A model generated the notes under the pieces. The model was given only the letters and a program-made list of their open reading frames with translations, was not told the origin of the DNA and made no database searches. The position numbers were made by a program, and so were the translations under genes. 64,000 bases of DNA from an uncultured Megasphaera sp. (lineage in GTDB: Bacteria; Bacillota; Negativicutes; Veillonellales; Megasphaeraceae), in contig NZ_UQBH01000006.1 of NCBI RefSeq assembly GCF_900539295.1, positions 36,828 to 100,827 on the forward strand, written 5' to 3'. This document shows, in pieces, positions 27,687 to 36,074 of the stretch (the stretch's first letter is position 1; every line of letters begins with the position of its first letter).

Positions 27687-28949
27687 GTGGCTGTAAATCT
27701 TAATATTTATCAAACATTAGCCGCAGCGATTGTCGTTTACTATACCGGCGTATTCTTGCGTGCAAAATTCGACGTCCTGCGCAAGTACTGTATCCCCGCT
27801 CCGGTCGTCGGAGGCATCTTATTCGCTATCATCAACTGCATTCTCTATACTCAGGGTCTTTGGCAGTACGAGCAGGATACGATTATGCAAAACATCTGTA
27901 TGATGCTCTTTTTCACCAGTGTCGGCTACACGGCCAGCATCAGCCTCATCAAACGAGGCGGCATCATGGTCTTTAAAATGGCCATCGTCACGACGATTCT
28001 CATCACCTTCCAGAATATCATCGGGGTGAGCCTCGCGACAATCTTCGACCTCAGTCCTCTCATGGGACTGGCAACGGGATCGGTTCCCATGGTCGGCGGT
28101 CACGGCACGGCAGCGGCCTTCGGTCCCTTGTTGGAAGACATCGGCCTTGACAGCGGCGTCACCATTTCCGTCGCCGCCGCTACCTTCGGTCTCGTCGCCG
28201 GCGGTGTCATCGGCGGGCCGATTGGGGAAGGACTGATTCACAAACACCATCTGGTCAGCTCGGCTGAATCAGAACGGTTCGATCCTTCGGCCAACGCCGA
28301 CGCCGTATCGCGGTTGAAAGCCGTAGCCGGCGATAAGGAACGGGCCGAAAACGCCATCAAGATTGAAAACAAAATCGGCCAGACCATCGACAACTACCGC
28401 TTCATGAACGCCATGGCCCACCTCTTTCTGGCCATGGGTCTCGGAACGATCGTCAGCGGTTTCTTCAGCAGCATCGGCCTTGTCTTCCCTGGCTACATCG
28501 GCTCGATGATCGTCGCTGCCGTCATCCGCAACATCGCCGACTTTACGCACAGCTTTAAAGTCTACCAGCATGAAAGTGAAGTCCTGGGCAATCTGAGCCT
28601 GACCGTCTTTTTGACATGCGTCCTCATGAGCCTCAAGCTCTGGCAGCTGGCAGACCTTGCCGTACCTCTGGTCGTCATGCTCCTCAGCCAGGCCTTGTTC
28701 ATGGCCCTTTTCGCCTACTTCATCGTCTTCCGCATCATGGGCCGCGACTACGAAGCTGCCGTCATGACCAGCGGCGTCTGCGGCTTCGGCTTAGGGGCTA
28801 CGCCCAACGCCATCGCCAACATGACGGCTATGACGGAAATCTTCGGCCCGGCACCGACGGCCTTCTTCGTCATTCCCCTCATCGGGTCCTTAATCATCGA
28901 CCCGGTCAATGCCACGATTATTACGGTATTTATCAATATCCTCCATTAA
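27687..28949 (+). CDS. gltS: Sodium/glutamate symporter GltS
   Basis: Inner-membrane protein of 420 aa with about ten to twelve hydrophobic segments in two inverted halves. The glycine-rich re-entrant regions ATGSVPMVGGHGTAAA and the later GLGATPNAIANM are characteristic of the GltS family of Na+-dependent glutamate carriers. The start is GTG at 27687, preceded by AAGGGGG at proper distance; no ATG fits. The stop overlaps, tail to tail, the stop of the Sel1 gene on the other strand. Confidence 0.94.
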   Translation: MAVNLNIYQTLAAAIVVYYTGVFLRAKFDVLRKYCIPAPVVGGILFAIINCILYTQGLWQYEQDTIMQNICMMLFFTSVGYTASISLIKRGGIMVFKMAIVTTILITFQNIIGVSLATIFDLSPLMGLATGSVPMVGGHGTAAAFGPLLEDIGLDSGVTISVAAATFGLVAGGVIGGPIGEGLIHKHHLVSSAESERFDPSANADAVSRLKAVAGDKERAENAIKIENKIGQTIDNYRFMNAMAHLFLAMGLGTIVSGFFSSIGLVFPGYIGSMIVAAVIRNIADFTHSFKVYQHESEVLGNLSLTVFLTCVLMSLKLWQLADLAVPLVVMLLSQALFMALFAYFIVFRIMGRDYEAAVMTSGVCGFGLGATPNAIANMTAMTEIFGPAPTAFFVIPLIGSLIIDPVNATIITVFINILH

Positions 28950-29752
28950 TCGTCCTGACTTTTGTTTCGCCAATATAGCGCTTCATCGCGATCCATTTCT
29001 ACGCCATCGCCCCTTTCCAGGGCGGTGGCGTAATTTTTCATGCCCTCTTTATAGCCTGACGCTGCAGACTGAGCAAACCAGTAGGCCGCCTGAATGCTGT
29101 CAGGACCTACGCCGTGGCCGTCACGGTAGAGGACGCCCAAGTTGTTCTGCGCCGGCCCGTCGCCGGCCATGGCCGCTTCATAGTACCAGTGCGCAGCCAG
29201 TTCCCAGTCTTGAGGAACGCCATAGCCTTTTTCATAGAGATAGCCGAGATTGTTTCCGGCAATGACATTTCCCTGCTCTGCCGCCTTGGCATACCAATAG
29301 GCGGCTTTTTCATAATCCGGTTCCCCGGTGTAGCCGAACTGATACATGATGGCCGCATTGCACTGGCCGTCGCCGTCGTCGTGATCGGCAGCCCGCCGGT
29401 ACCAGTACAGGGCCTTTTCGTAATCCTGAGGGAGATCCTCCCCTATTTCATAGAGATGGCCTAAATTATTCTCAGCCGCTCCATAGCCCCGGCTGGCGGC
29501 CGCACCGTACCAAAGGACAGCCTGTTCGATATCGCGCTCCGTGCCTAACCCATGCTCATATTGGTAGCCCAAGTTATACTGACCGGCAGCATAACCGCCC
29601 TTGGCCGAACGGCTGTACCAGTAAAAAGCCTTCTTATATAAATCATCTTTATCTTCTATATCGGCGTCAAAAGCGTCAAAGAAATAATCGTCTCCCATGG
29701 CACATTGAGCCGCTGCATCGCCGCTAAAGGCCAGTCGTTCTGTTTCGTCCAT
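28946..29752 (-). CDS. Sel1-repeat (TPR-like) protein
   Basis: A 268-aa soluble protein almost entirely of Sel1 repeats, about six copies of a 36-residue helical hairpin with forms such as AAYWYAKAAEQGN and NNLGYLYEKGYGV. No signal peptide is visible. Sel1 repeats are protein-binding scaffolds; the partner is unknown. The N-terminal 30 residues are acidic and rich in Phe and Asp. It converges on gltS with a TTAA shared stop. Confidence 0.9.
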   Translation of the reverse strand: MDETERLAFSGDAAAQCAMGDDYFFDAFDADIEDKDDLYKKAFYWYSRSAKGGYAAGQYNLGYQYEHGLGTERDIEQAVLWYGAAASRGYGAAENNLGHLYEIGEDLPQDYEKALYWYRRAADHDDGDGQCNAAIMYQFGYTGEPDYEKAAYWYAKAAEQGNVIAGNNLGYLYEKGYGVPQDWELAAHWYYEAAMAGDGPAQNNLGVLYRDGHGVGPDSIQAAYWFAQSAASGYKEGMKNYATALERGDGVEMDRDEALYWRNKSQDD

Positions 29753-29873
29753 CGTCGGACTCCTTTCATCGGTCTCCCATGACGGAAGACAATCTTTATA
29801 CTGCCTCGATTGTAGGGGAAAGGATGAGGGCTGTCAACAACGTCTTTTCCAAAAGATTTACAAATTTTCCTTT

Positions 29874-29909
29874 TTGACATATTGATTTTTTGACTTTTAC
29901 AGCTATAAT
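29874..29909 (+). promoter_or_regulatory. clpB promoter with tandem octamer repeat
   Basis: TTGATT (29882-29887), 16-base spacer, TATAAT (29904-29909). The -35 box is the middle of three direct octamers starting at 29874, 29882 and 29890 (TTGACATA, TTGATTTT, TTGACTTT), which look like a phased protein-binding site. No CIRCE dyad was seen. Confidence 0.6.
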
Positions 29910-29975
29910 GATACTAGAAGCTAGCGAAAAGCTCCTAATCCTGAATACAATCGCCATAATAAGGAGGTCTTACTT

Positions 29976-32564
29976 ATGGGAAACGAAAAATATACACAGA
30001 AAGTCATGGAAGCCTTCCAGTCTGCCCAGCAGATTGCCGCCCTCCATTACAACCAAGAAATCTCCTCGGTCCACATGCTCATGGGCCTGCTCAAAGAGCC
30101 TGAAGGCCTGCTGAGCACCATCCTTACGGAATGTCAGACCGACGTCCCCATGCTCCAGGCACGGTTGGAACAGCTGCTGAAGAAAATCCCTTCCGTCCAA
30201 GGTTCGAGCCAGATGTCGATGTCGACGGAAATGGTCCGGGTCATCGGCAAGGCTCAGCAGTTAGCCGACTCCATGCACGATGACTACATCAGCACAGAAC
30301 ACCTGCTCCTCGGCATCGTCAGCGAAAGCAGCAGCGACGTCCAGGAACTGTGCCGTGAATTCGACCTGCACCAGGACAAGATCATGAGTACCATCAAGGC
30401 CAACCGCAAGGCCAACGTCAATACCGACAACCCCGAAGGCAACTACAAGGCCCTTGAAAAATACGGCCGCGACCTGACGGCAGCTGCCCGCCAGAATAAG
30501 CTCGATCCGGTCATCGGCCGGGACGACGAAATCCGCCGGACCATCGAAATCTTGTCGCGTCGCCGCAAGAACAACCCGGTACTCATCGGGGAACCGGGCG
30601 TCGGCAAAACGGCCATCGTCGAAGGATTGGCCCGCCGCATCGTCAGCGGAGACATTCCGGAATCGCTGAAGAACAAGACACTCTACTCCCTCGACATGGG
30701 TTCTCTCATTGCCGGGGCCAAATACCGCGGTGAATTCGAAGAACGGTTGAAATCGGTCCTCAATGAAATCGCCAAATCCGACGGTCAGATTCTCCTCTTC
30801 ATCGACGAAATCCACACCGTCGTCGGCGCCGGCGCGTCCGAAGGCTCCATGGACGCCGGCAATATCCTGAAACCGATGCTGGCCCGCGGCGACCTGCGCT
30901 GCATCGGGGCTACGACCCTCAACGAATACCAGAAATACATCGAAAAGGACGCTGCCCTCGAACGGCGTTTCCAGCCGGTCATGGTCGCCCAGCCGTCCGT
31001 CGAAGATACGATCACCATCCTCCGCGGCCTGAAAGAACGCTATGAAGTCCATCACGGCGTCCGCATCCGCGATAAGGCCTTGGTTGCAGCTGCCGTCCTC
31101 TCGGACCGCTACATCTCGGACCGCTTCCTGCCCGACAAGGCCATCGACCTCGTCGACGAAGCCGCTGCCAAGCTGCGCACGGAAATCGAATCCATGCCGA
31201 CGCCGATTGACGAATTGAGCCACAAGATCATGCAGCTCGAAATCGAAGAACAGTCCCTGACCAAGGAAACGGACGACGCTTCCAAAGAACGACTGGCTAA
31301 GATCACGGCTATGAAGCAGGAATTGAAAGAAAAAGAAAACCAGCTCAAATCCCAATGGGATACAGAAAAACAGTCCATCCTGCACACCCAGGAACTGAAA
31401 AAAGAAATCGACGCCGTCAAGGGCGAAATGGCTCAGGCCGAACGCAACTACGACTTGGCGAAAGCATCAGAACTGAAGTACGGCAAATTGCCGGAACTGG
31501 AAAAACAACTGGCGGAACAGGAAGCTCACCTGGCACAGAAACAGGATTCTCAACTCCTGAAAGAAGAAGTCGGCGAAGAAGATATCGCCCAGGTCGTCAG
31601 CCGCTGGACGGGGATTCCCGTCACTAAGATGATGACCGGCGAACGGGAAAAACTGCTCCACCTCGACGAAACCCTCCATAAACGCGTCGTCGGTCAGGAC
31701 GAAGCCGTCCGCGTCGTCAGTGACGCCATCATCCGCGCTCGGGCCGGCATCAAAGACCCGAACCGTCCCATCGGTTCCTTCATCTTCCTGGGGCCGACCG
31801 GCGTCGGCAAGACCGAACTTGCCAAGACCTTAGCGGAATCCCTCTTCGATGACGAACGGAACATCATCCGCATCGACATGTCGGAATACATGGAAAAACA
31901 TACCGTATCGCGCCTGATTGGGGCGCCTCCGGGATACGTCGGCTATGACGAAGGCGGTCAGCTCACCGAAGCCGTTCGCCGCCGTCCCTACAGCGTCATC
32001 CTCCTCGATGAAATCGAAAAGGCTCATCCGGACATCTTCAACGTCCTCCTGCAGATCCTCGACGACGGCCGCCTGACCGACGGCAAGGGCCGGGTCGTCA
32101 ACTTCAAGAACACGATCATCATCATGACCAGCAACCTCGGTTCTCATGAAATTTTGGAAACGCCGGACTATGAACAGGCCAACCAGAAAGTCCGCGACCT
32201 GCTCAAACAGTACTTCCGTCCGGAATTCCTCAACCGTGTCGACGACATCGTCGTCTTCAAGGCCCTGCAGAAAGACCAGGTACGCAATATCGCAGCCATC
32301 CTCTTGGACCGCCTCGGGCAGCGCCTGGAAAAACAGATTAAGATCAAACTCACCTGGACTGATGAAGCCCTGCAGGAATTGGCCGACAAAGGATTCGATC
32401 CCCAGTTCGGTGCCCGTCCCCTGCGCCGCTTGATTACCCATACCGTTGAAACATCCTTGAGCCGCAGCATTATTGCCGGCACCATCCGCGAAGGCGATAC
32501 GGTCGCCATCGGCTTTGACGGAACGGATTTTACCTTCACGCCCATTCGTGAGCACAAAGCATAA
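29976..32564 (+). CDS. clpB: ATP-dependent disaggregase ClpB
   Basis: Hexameric AAA+ chaperone of 862 aa that, with DnaK, pulls proteins out of aggregates. N-domain (1-145); first AAA domain with GEPGVGKT near residue 210 and LFIDEIHTVVGAG; a long middle coiled-coil domain (about 400-525), the mark of ClpB rather than ClpA or ClpC; second AAA domain with GPTGVGKTE near 605 and VILLDEIEKAH; C-terminal domain. AAGGAGG precedes the ATG. It is monocistronic between its promoter and a terminator. Confidence 0.98.
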   Translation: MGNEKYTQKVMEAFQSAQQIAALHYNQEISSVHMLMGLLKEPEGLLSTILTECQTDVPMLQARLEQLLKKIPSVQGSSQMSMSTEMVRVIGKAQQLADSMHDDYISTEHLLLGIVSESSSDVQELCREFDLHQDKIMSTIKANRKANVNTDNPEGNYKALEKYGRDLTAAARQNKLDPVIGRDDEIRRTIEILSRRRKNNPVLIGEPGVGKTAIVEGLARRIVSGDIPESLKNKTLYSLDMGSLIAGAKYRGEFEERLKSVLNEIAKSDGQILLFIDEIHTVVGAGASEGSMDAGNILKPMLARGDLRCIGATTLNEYQKYIEKDAALERRFQPVMVAQPSVEDTITILRGLKERYEVHHGVRIRDKALVAAAVLSDRYISDRFLPDKAIDLVDEAAAKLRTEIESMPTPIDELSHKIMQLEIEEQSLTKETDDASKERLAKITAMKQELKEKENQLKSQWDTEKQSILHTQELKKEIDAVKGEMAQAERNYDLAKASELKYGKLPELEKQLAEQEAHLAQKQDSQLLKEEVGEEDIAQVVSRWTGIPVTKMMTGEREKLLHLDETLHKRVVGQDEAVRVVSDAIIRARAGIKDPNRPIGSFIFLGPTGVGKTELAKTLAESLFDDERNIIRIDMSEYMEKHTVSRLIGAPPGYVGYDEGGQLTEAVRRRPYSVILLDEIEKAHPDIFNVLLQILDDGRLTDGKGRVVNFKNTIIIMTSNLGSHEILETPDYEQANQKVRDLLKQYFRPEFLNRVDDIVVFKALQKDQVRNIAAILLDRLGQRLEKQIKIKLTWTDEALQELADKGFDPQFGARPLRRLITHTVETSLSRSIIAGTIREGDTVAIGFDGTDFTFTPIREHKA

Positions 32565-32573
32565 CTAAAACGA

Positions 32574-32612
32574 GCCTCATGGGGTTTTAACATATCCCGT
32601 GAGGCCCTTTTT
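32574..32612 (+). terminator. clpB terminator
   Basis: Ten-pair stem GCCTCATGGG/CCCGTGAGGC (32574-32583 with 32596-32605, one G-U) followed by CCTTTTTGG. Confidence 0.88.
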
Positions 32613-32614
32613 GG

Positions 32615-32643
32615 TTTACAAGTTCCCAAAAACAGTATATAAT
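32615..32643 (+). promoter_or_regulatory. Promoter of the AdoMetDC-like/HD-GYP pair
   Basis: TTTACA (32615-32620), 17-base spacer, TATAAT (32638-32643), directly after the clpB terminator and 30 bases before the start codon. Confidence 0.65.
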
Positions 32644-32673
32644 TAATTGTAACTAAGTAACGGGTGGAGATTT

Positions 32674-33177
32674 ATGAATAACACATTAGGAAAACATGTA
32701 CTCATCGATTTTTATAACTGCAAAGCTTCTATTACCGAAGCCGAAGACTTGCAGCCCTTAGTGGAACGCGCATTCGACCTGGTAGGCGCGCCTGCTGAGG
32801 GCATTACCTTCTTCCATATAGACGACGAACTGACATGTATGGCTGGATCGGGCAACGCCCATATCAGCATTCATGCCTATCCTCTCCTCTCCTACGTGGC
32901 AGTAGACATCTACAGTTTCAACATCGACCTCAAAACGAGCCAAATCATGAGCGCATTAAAAGTAAACCTCCGTTCTGACCGCATCAAGGCGACGAGCATT
33001 CGCCGCGGTGATTTTGGCTCTATCCGCGACATGCGCCCGAAGCGCAAGTCCAAGATTACGACAGCACGGCGTATGAAAAATACAGGGGCTCGCATCAAAA
33101 AGACGAGTGCCAAAATGTTCAATATCCTTCGTCATCCAAAAAAAGTACGCCAGTCGAATCGGACGACGAACGAGTAA
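32674..33177 (+). CDS. S-adenosylmethionine decarboxylase-like protein lacking the pyruvoyl serine
   Basis: The first 115 residues follow prokaryotic AdoMet decarboxylase (SpeD/SpeH): TLGKHVLIDFYNC at the N-terminus, then GNAHISIHAYP and YVAVDIYSF. In active enzymes the cleavage motif reads E-S-H-L-S/T-I-H and the Ser becomes the pyruvoyl cofactor; here it is N61-A62-H63-I-S-I-H67, so the serine is Ala and the Glu is Asn. The catalytic Cys of VYTCGD is also lost (Phe82). A strongly basic tail of about 50 residues (115-167) replaces the normal end and resembles a nucleic-acid-binding tail. It cannot self-process in the usual way. A regulatory or binding role is inference. It is 30 bases upstream of an HD-GYP gene. 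Confidence 0.7.
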   Translation: MNNTLGKHVLIDFYNCKASITEAEDLQPLVERAFDLVGAPAEGITFFHIDDELTCMAGSGNAHISIHAYPLLSYVAVDIYSFNIDLKTSQIMSALKVNLRSDRIKATSIRRGDFGSIRDMRPKRKSKITTARRMKNTGARIKKTSAKMFNILRHPKKVRQSNRTTNE

Positions 33178-33207
33178 AGTGGTTGCAGATGAAAGGGTTT
33201 GTTTGTC

Positions 33208-33810
33208 ATGTATATGGTATCGTTAAATCAAGCAGCGGGCATTGCCCGTGAAGAAATGACGTCACTGGACGGCATTACGGCAGAGTTGCTCAACTTCATA
33301 CAGCTAAAAAGTCAGCGCTTATATATGCACTCCCTGCAAGTTGCCAACTACAGCGTCAGTATCGCTGCCAAACTCATGCTTCCCAAGAGCGAAATCGAAC
33401 AGATAAAATACGCCGCTCTGCTCCATGACGTCGGTCTTTTGGTCGTATCTAATACACTTTTGGTCAAGATACCCTATTTAAACCGCTCCGAAATGGCACA
33501 GTACAAGCGCCATGCAGCGTCAGGCGGCAACATGCTGGAAAACATCCCCTGCTGCCAGGACATCGTCCCCTACATCCGCTATCACCATGAGCACTGGGAC
33601 GGTTCCGGCTTTCCCAAACACCTGCGCGGAGCCAATATCCCCTTAGGGGCGCGGATCATCGCCGTGGCCGACTACTACGACATGATCATCAACCCGTCGA
33701 CAGAATTTTGGGCGAAGACAAAAAAACAGGCCGTCCGCGAACTCTTCAGTTCTTCGGGCCTCCTCTTTGACCCGGAAGTGGTCAAGGCCTTCATTGAAAT
33801 CTTAGGCTGA
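33208..33810 (+). CDS. Stand-alone HD-GYP domain protein
   Basis: A 200-aa soluble protein consisting of one HD-GYP phosphohydrolase domain. Metal ligands are in place: MHS near residue 38, LLHDVG, KRHA, HHEHWDGSGFP and VADYYD. The GYP signature is GFP, a tolerated variant. Family members hydrolyse cyclic di-GMP or other cyclic dinucleotides, but single-domain forms are less well known. The ATG at 33208 follows AAAGGG at 10 bases. No receiver or sensor domain is attached. It is likely in one transcript with the AdoMetDC-like gene. Confidence 0.85.
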   Translation: MYMVSLNQAAGIAREEMTSLDGITAELLNFIQLKSQRLYMHSLQVANYSVSIAAKLMLPKSEIEQIKYAALLHDVGLLVVSNTLLVKIPYLNRSEMAQYKRHAASGGNMLENIPCCQDIVPYIRYHHEHWDGSGFPKHLRGANIPLGARIIAVADYYDMIINPSTEFWAKTKKQAVRELFSSSGLLFDPEVVKAFIEILG

Positions 33811-33825
33811 TAAAAAAACATAGAC

Positions 33826-33871
33826 AAGCGCCGCCGGCGACAGACTCCCTGTCATACCGGCGGCGCTTTTT
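33826..33871 (+). terminator. Terminator after HD-GYP gene
   Basis: Twelve-pair GC-rich stem (33826-33837 with 33857-33868) followed by TTTT. Confidence 0.9.
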
Positions 33872-33971
33872 ATCGTCCTTCCGCCTCGTTTCAGAAGACA
33901 AAAATTCCGTCCTGTCCGCTGTAAAAAGCCGACAAAAGAACGATCCGACAGATGTTCTGCCATTCAATATA

Positions 33972-33980
33972 TGGTATAAT
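33972..33980 (+). promoter_or_regulatory. Extended -10 promoter
   Basis: TGGTATAAT at 33972-33980 is an extended -10 box 50 bases upstream of the membrane protein gene; the -35 position has no good match. Confidence 0.5.
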
Positions 33981-34029
33981 TAAATGTAATTATGAAGCTT
34001 ATTGATAAGCAAATTTTCCAAAGGATGTG

Positions 34030-34929
34030 ATGGTATTGAACCTGGCACCCCGACGTGCTGACCGTGGAACTCATGTAATGATTCTACTGATTACCTGGCT
34101 TTATGTTTTCATCAATATGATGACTCGTGACTTTGAAATCCCATCCATTATAGCCGTCGTCGTCTTATTCATCGCTTTTACTTGGCGGCGCATCATGTAC
34201 ATCGTCATCACGGCGGCCGTTACGATGCTCCTCATCAGTATCTTTCCCTTTTTGGCACCCATTGCCTTTATTATCATGGTGGTCATCTTCTGCCTGCGCC
34301 TGAAATATATTGCGGCCAATTGGCGGGCCGTCGCGGCCGGATTCTATATGTACGGCGTAGGCTTCTACTTTGCCTTTCTTCGCAGTACGACCGTCGAAAC
34401 GATTCCGGCCCTGCTCACGGGTTTCGTCGCAGCCGTTGGTTTCCACCTCATCCTGATTTGGCTTTACAATCATCATTACACCCTGGAACGGGCCCTTCCC
34501 ATCATGGGCGTCGCCCCGCTGCTCATCATCCTCATCTGCCTGCCCTTCATCAAGGCCTTCGGCGGATTTGACGCCATCACCGATGCTGCCGACACGGCCG
34601 TCGATACGGCCCACCACGGCGGCGACATGCACGGCGGTTCCGATGCCGTCACGCCGGCACCTGGCCACCACTATACCCACGACTATTACCGCACCGGACC
34701 GGACGGCACCCTGCATCACGTCAGGGGCTACGAAGCGACCAATCCCGACGGTATCGTCACTAACAACTATTCCTATCACGGCCAATCCGTCTCCGGCCAC
34801 GCTTCCGGAGGCCATGGTACAGTGTCTGCCGAAAATGCATCTGCAACGCCGACGGATCCCATTGCCGACAGCACTATCGTCGCCGATCCCGGTCCGAAAC
34901 GGACAGAACCTAGGGAAGAAGAGGATTGA
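34030..34929 (+). CDS. Multi-pass membrane protein with His/Gly-rich tail
   Basis: About 299 aa, not recognised. Residues 15-185 hold about six or seven hydrophobic segments with short loops; the remaining 110 residues are hydrophilic and rich in His, Gly, Asp and Thr (HHGGDMHGGSD, GHHYTHDYY, HASGGHG), ending acidic. Such tails may bind transition metals, but no transporter family is evident. The start is ATG 34030 behind AAGGA; GTG 34027 is adjacent. It has its own promoter and terminator. Confidence 0.75.
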   Translation: MVLNLAPRRADRGTHVMILLITWLYVFINMMTRDFEIPSIIAVVVLFIAFTWRRIMYIVITAAVTMLLISIFPFLAPIAFIIMVVIFCLRLKYIAANWRAVAAGFYMYGVGFYFAFLRSTTVETIPALLTGFVAAVGFHLILIWLYNHHYTLERALPIMGVAPLLIILICLPFIKAFGGFDAITDAADTAVDTAHHGGDMHGGSDAVTPAPGHHYTHDYYRTGPDGTLHHVRGYEATNPDGIVTNNYSYHGQSVSGHASGGHGTVSAENASATPTDPIADSTIVADPGPKRTEPREEED

Positions 34930-34958
34930 CGCAAAATAATACCTCAACAGCACGAAAA

Positions 34959-34994
34959 AGCCTGATTTCTTGTTACGAGAAGTCAGGCTCTTTA
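34959..34994. terminator. Terminator, AGCCTGATTTC type
   Basis: Stem AAGCCTGATTTCT/AGAAGTCAGGCT (34959-34970 with 34978-34989) with flanking A and T runs. The same stem core recurs at 35931-35960 and 40390-40413. Confidence 0.75.
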
Positions 34995-35044
34995 TGTATG
35001 TGGAATGTTTCTTAGATCACCAAAAATAACAGGAGGATCATGAT

Positions 35045-35724
35045 ATGGATAAAACAAAAATGGCGCTGATTGCGCTGGCTATGATGTTTTTTGGTACGGG
35101 CATCACGGAATTCATTGCCGTCGGACTGCTGCCGATGCTCTCTCAGGAATTTAGCATCGCCTCTTCCGTTGCCGTCAGCTTAGTATCGCCTACCAAAAGC
35201 GCCGGCGCCATCGCCTTCATTTTCAGCGGCTTTACCATCGCTACGGCCTTTGCAGTCCCCTTGGGAACGTATCTCAGTTCCTTCTTCAGCTGGCGCCTGC
35301 CCTTCTGGAGCGTCGTCGCCGTCGCCGCCCTGACCTTGTGGCTTAACTACCACTGCATCCCCAATGATGCCGGACAAGCAACGACCAGCCCCAACTGGCG
35401 CAATCAGTAGAAATTGATGTAGCCGGAATGGGACTCATGGCCTTCATGAGCGTCCCCATGCTGCAGGCCAACATCATGCTGCTGGCCAAACGCCACGTAC
35501 CGAGCGCCGTCGATTTGGCCTCGTCCCTAAACATCGCCGGCTTTAGCGGCGGCATCATGTTAGGCGCCATCTTAGGCGGCATCGTCATCGACCATATCGG
35601 CCTGGCCTATACCCCGCTGGCAGCCGCCTTCATGGTAGCCCTCAGCGTCATATTGACTATCGTCGCCATAGCCCTTCAGAAAGAACCCGTTGCCTCTTTA
35701 AAACTGCAAAGAGCCTCGAATTAA
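35045..35724 (+). pseudogene. Decayed MFS efflux transporter
   Basis: Three pieces of a roughly 390-aa major facilitator remain. 35045-35200 encodes the start (ALAMMFFGTGITEF, VGLLPMLSQEF). It then jumps in frame to the end of the fourth to fifth segment region (SAGAIAFIFSGFTIATAFAVPLGT), so about 80 codons are missing. The frame ends at 35410, and the last three segments (SLNIAGFSGGIMLGAILGG, ending LQRASN) continue in another frame from about 35400. A good ribosome site (AGGAGG) remains. Two internal deletions and a frameshift make a functional product very unlikely. Confidence 0.85.
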
Positions 35725-35780
35725 CAAGGCCCTGCATGTACACCTAAGCCAAGATTCTCACCACTAAATATACGATCGAT

Positions 35781-35970
35781 TTCAATCACCTTTCCGATTC
35801 ACAATGCATAGTGACTTAACTGCATCTATGCTGCTTGAAAGGTGATTTTTTAATATCGTCATTTCTCCAACATAACTGTAGTGACTTAGAATAGGCACTT
35901 TCTCAATAGAATCCCCTGCCCAAAGAAAAAGCCTGATTTCACGCATCCTGGAAATCAGGCCTTTCAGCAT
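35781..35970. repeat. Direct repeat R1 with nested terminators
   Basis: About 190 bases that recur imperfectly at 40252-40425. It starts with TTCAATCACCTTTCC. An 11-bp arm pair AATCACCTTTC/GAAAGGTGATT (35784-35794 with 35837-35847), with an inner GCATAG/CTATGC pair, is followed by six T: a plus-strand terminator. A second hairpin GCCTGATTTC/GAAATCAGGC (35931-35940 with 35951-35960) has five T on the minus strand and ends the Sel1 gene transcript. The rest of 35725-36074 shows no gene. Confidence 0.75.
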
Positions 35971-36074
35971 ATTCTCAATGACTTTAGTGCTATCAAAAGA
36001 TTACTGAATACTTCTTAAATCATCGAACAATTGCCTATTTCAAAATTACCTATCACGGTCTTTAAATATGTCAA

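Noticed and set aside
29866..29900. CtsR operator before clpB
   Set aside because: The TTGAC units are spaced by 8 bases, while CtsR boxes are heptads spaced by three bases with another consensus.
35045..35724. Two separate short MFS genes
   Set aside because: The pieces are the start, middle and end of one transporter with deletions and a frameshift, so they are annotated as one pseudogene.
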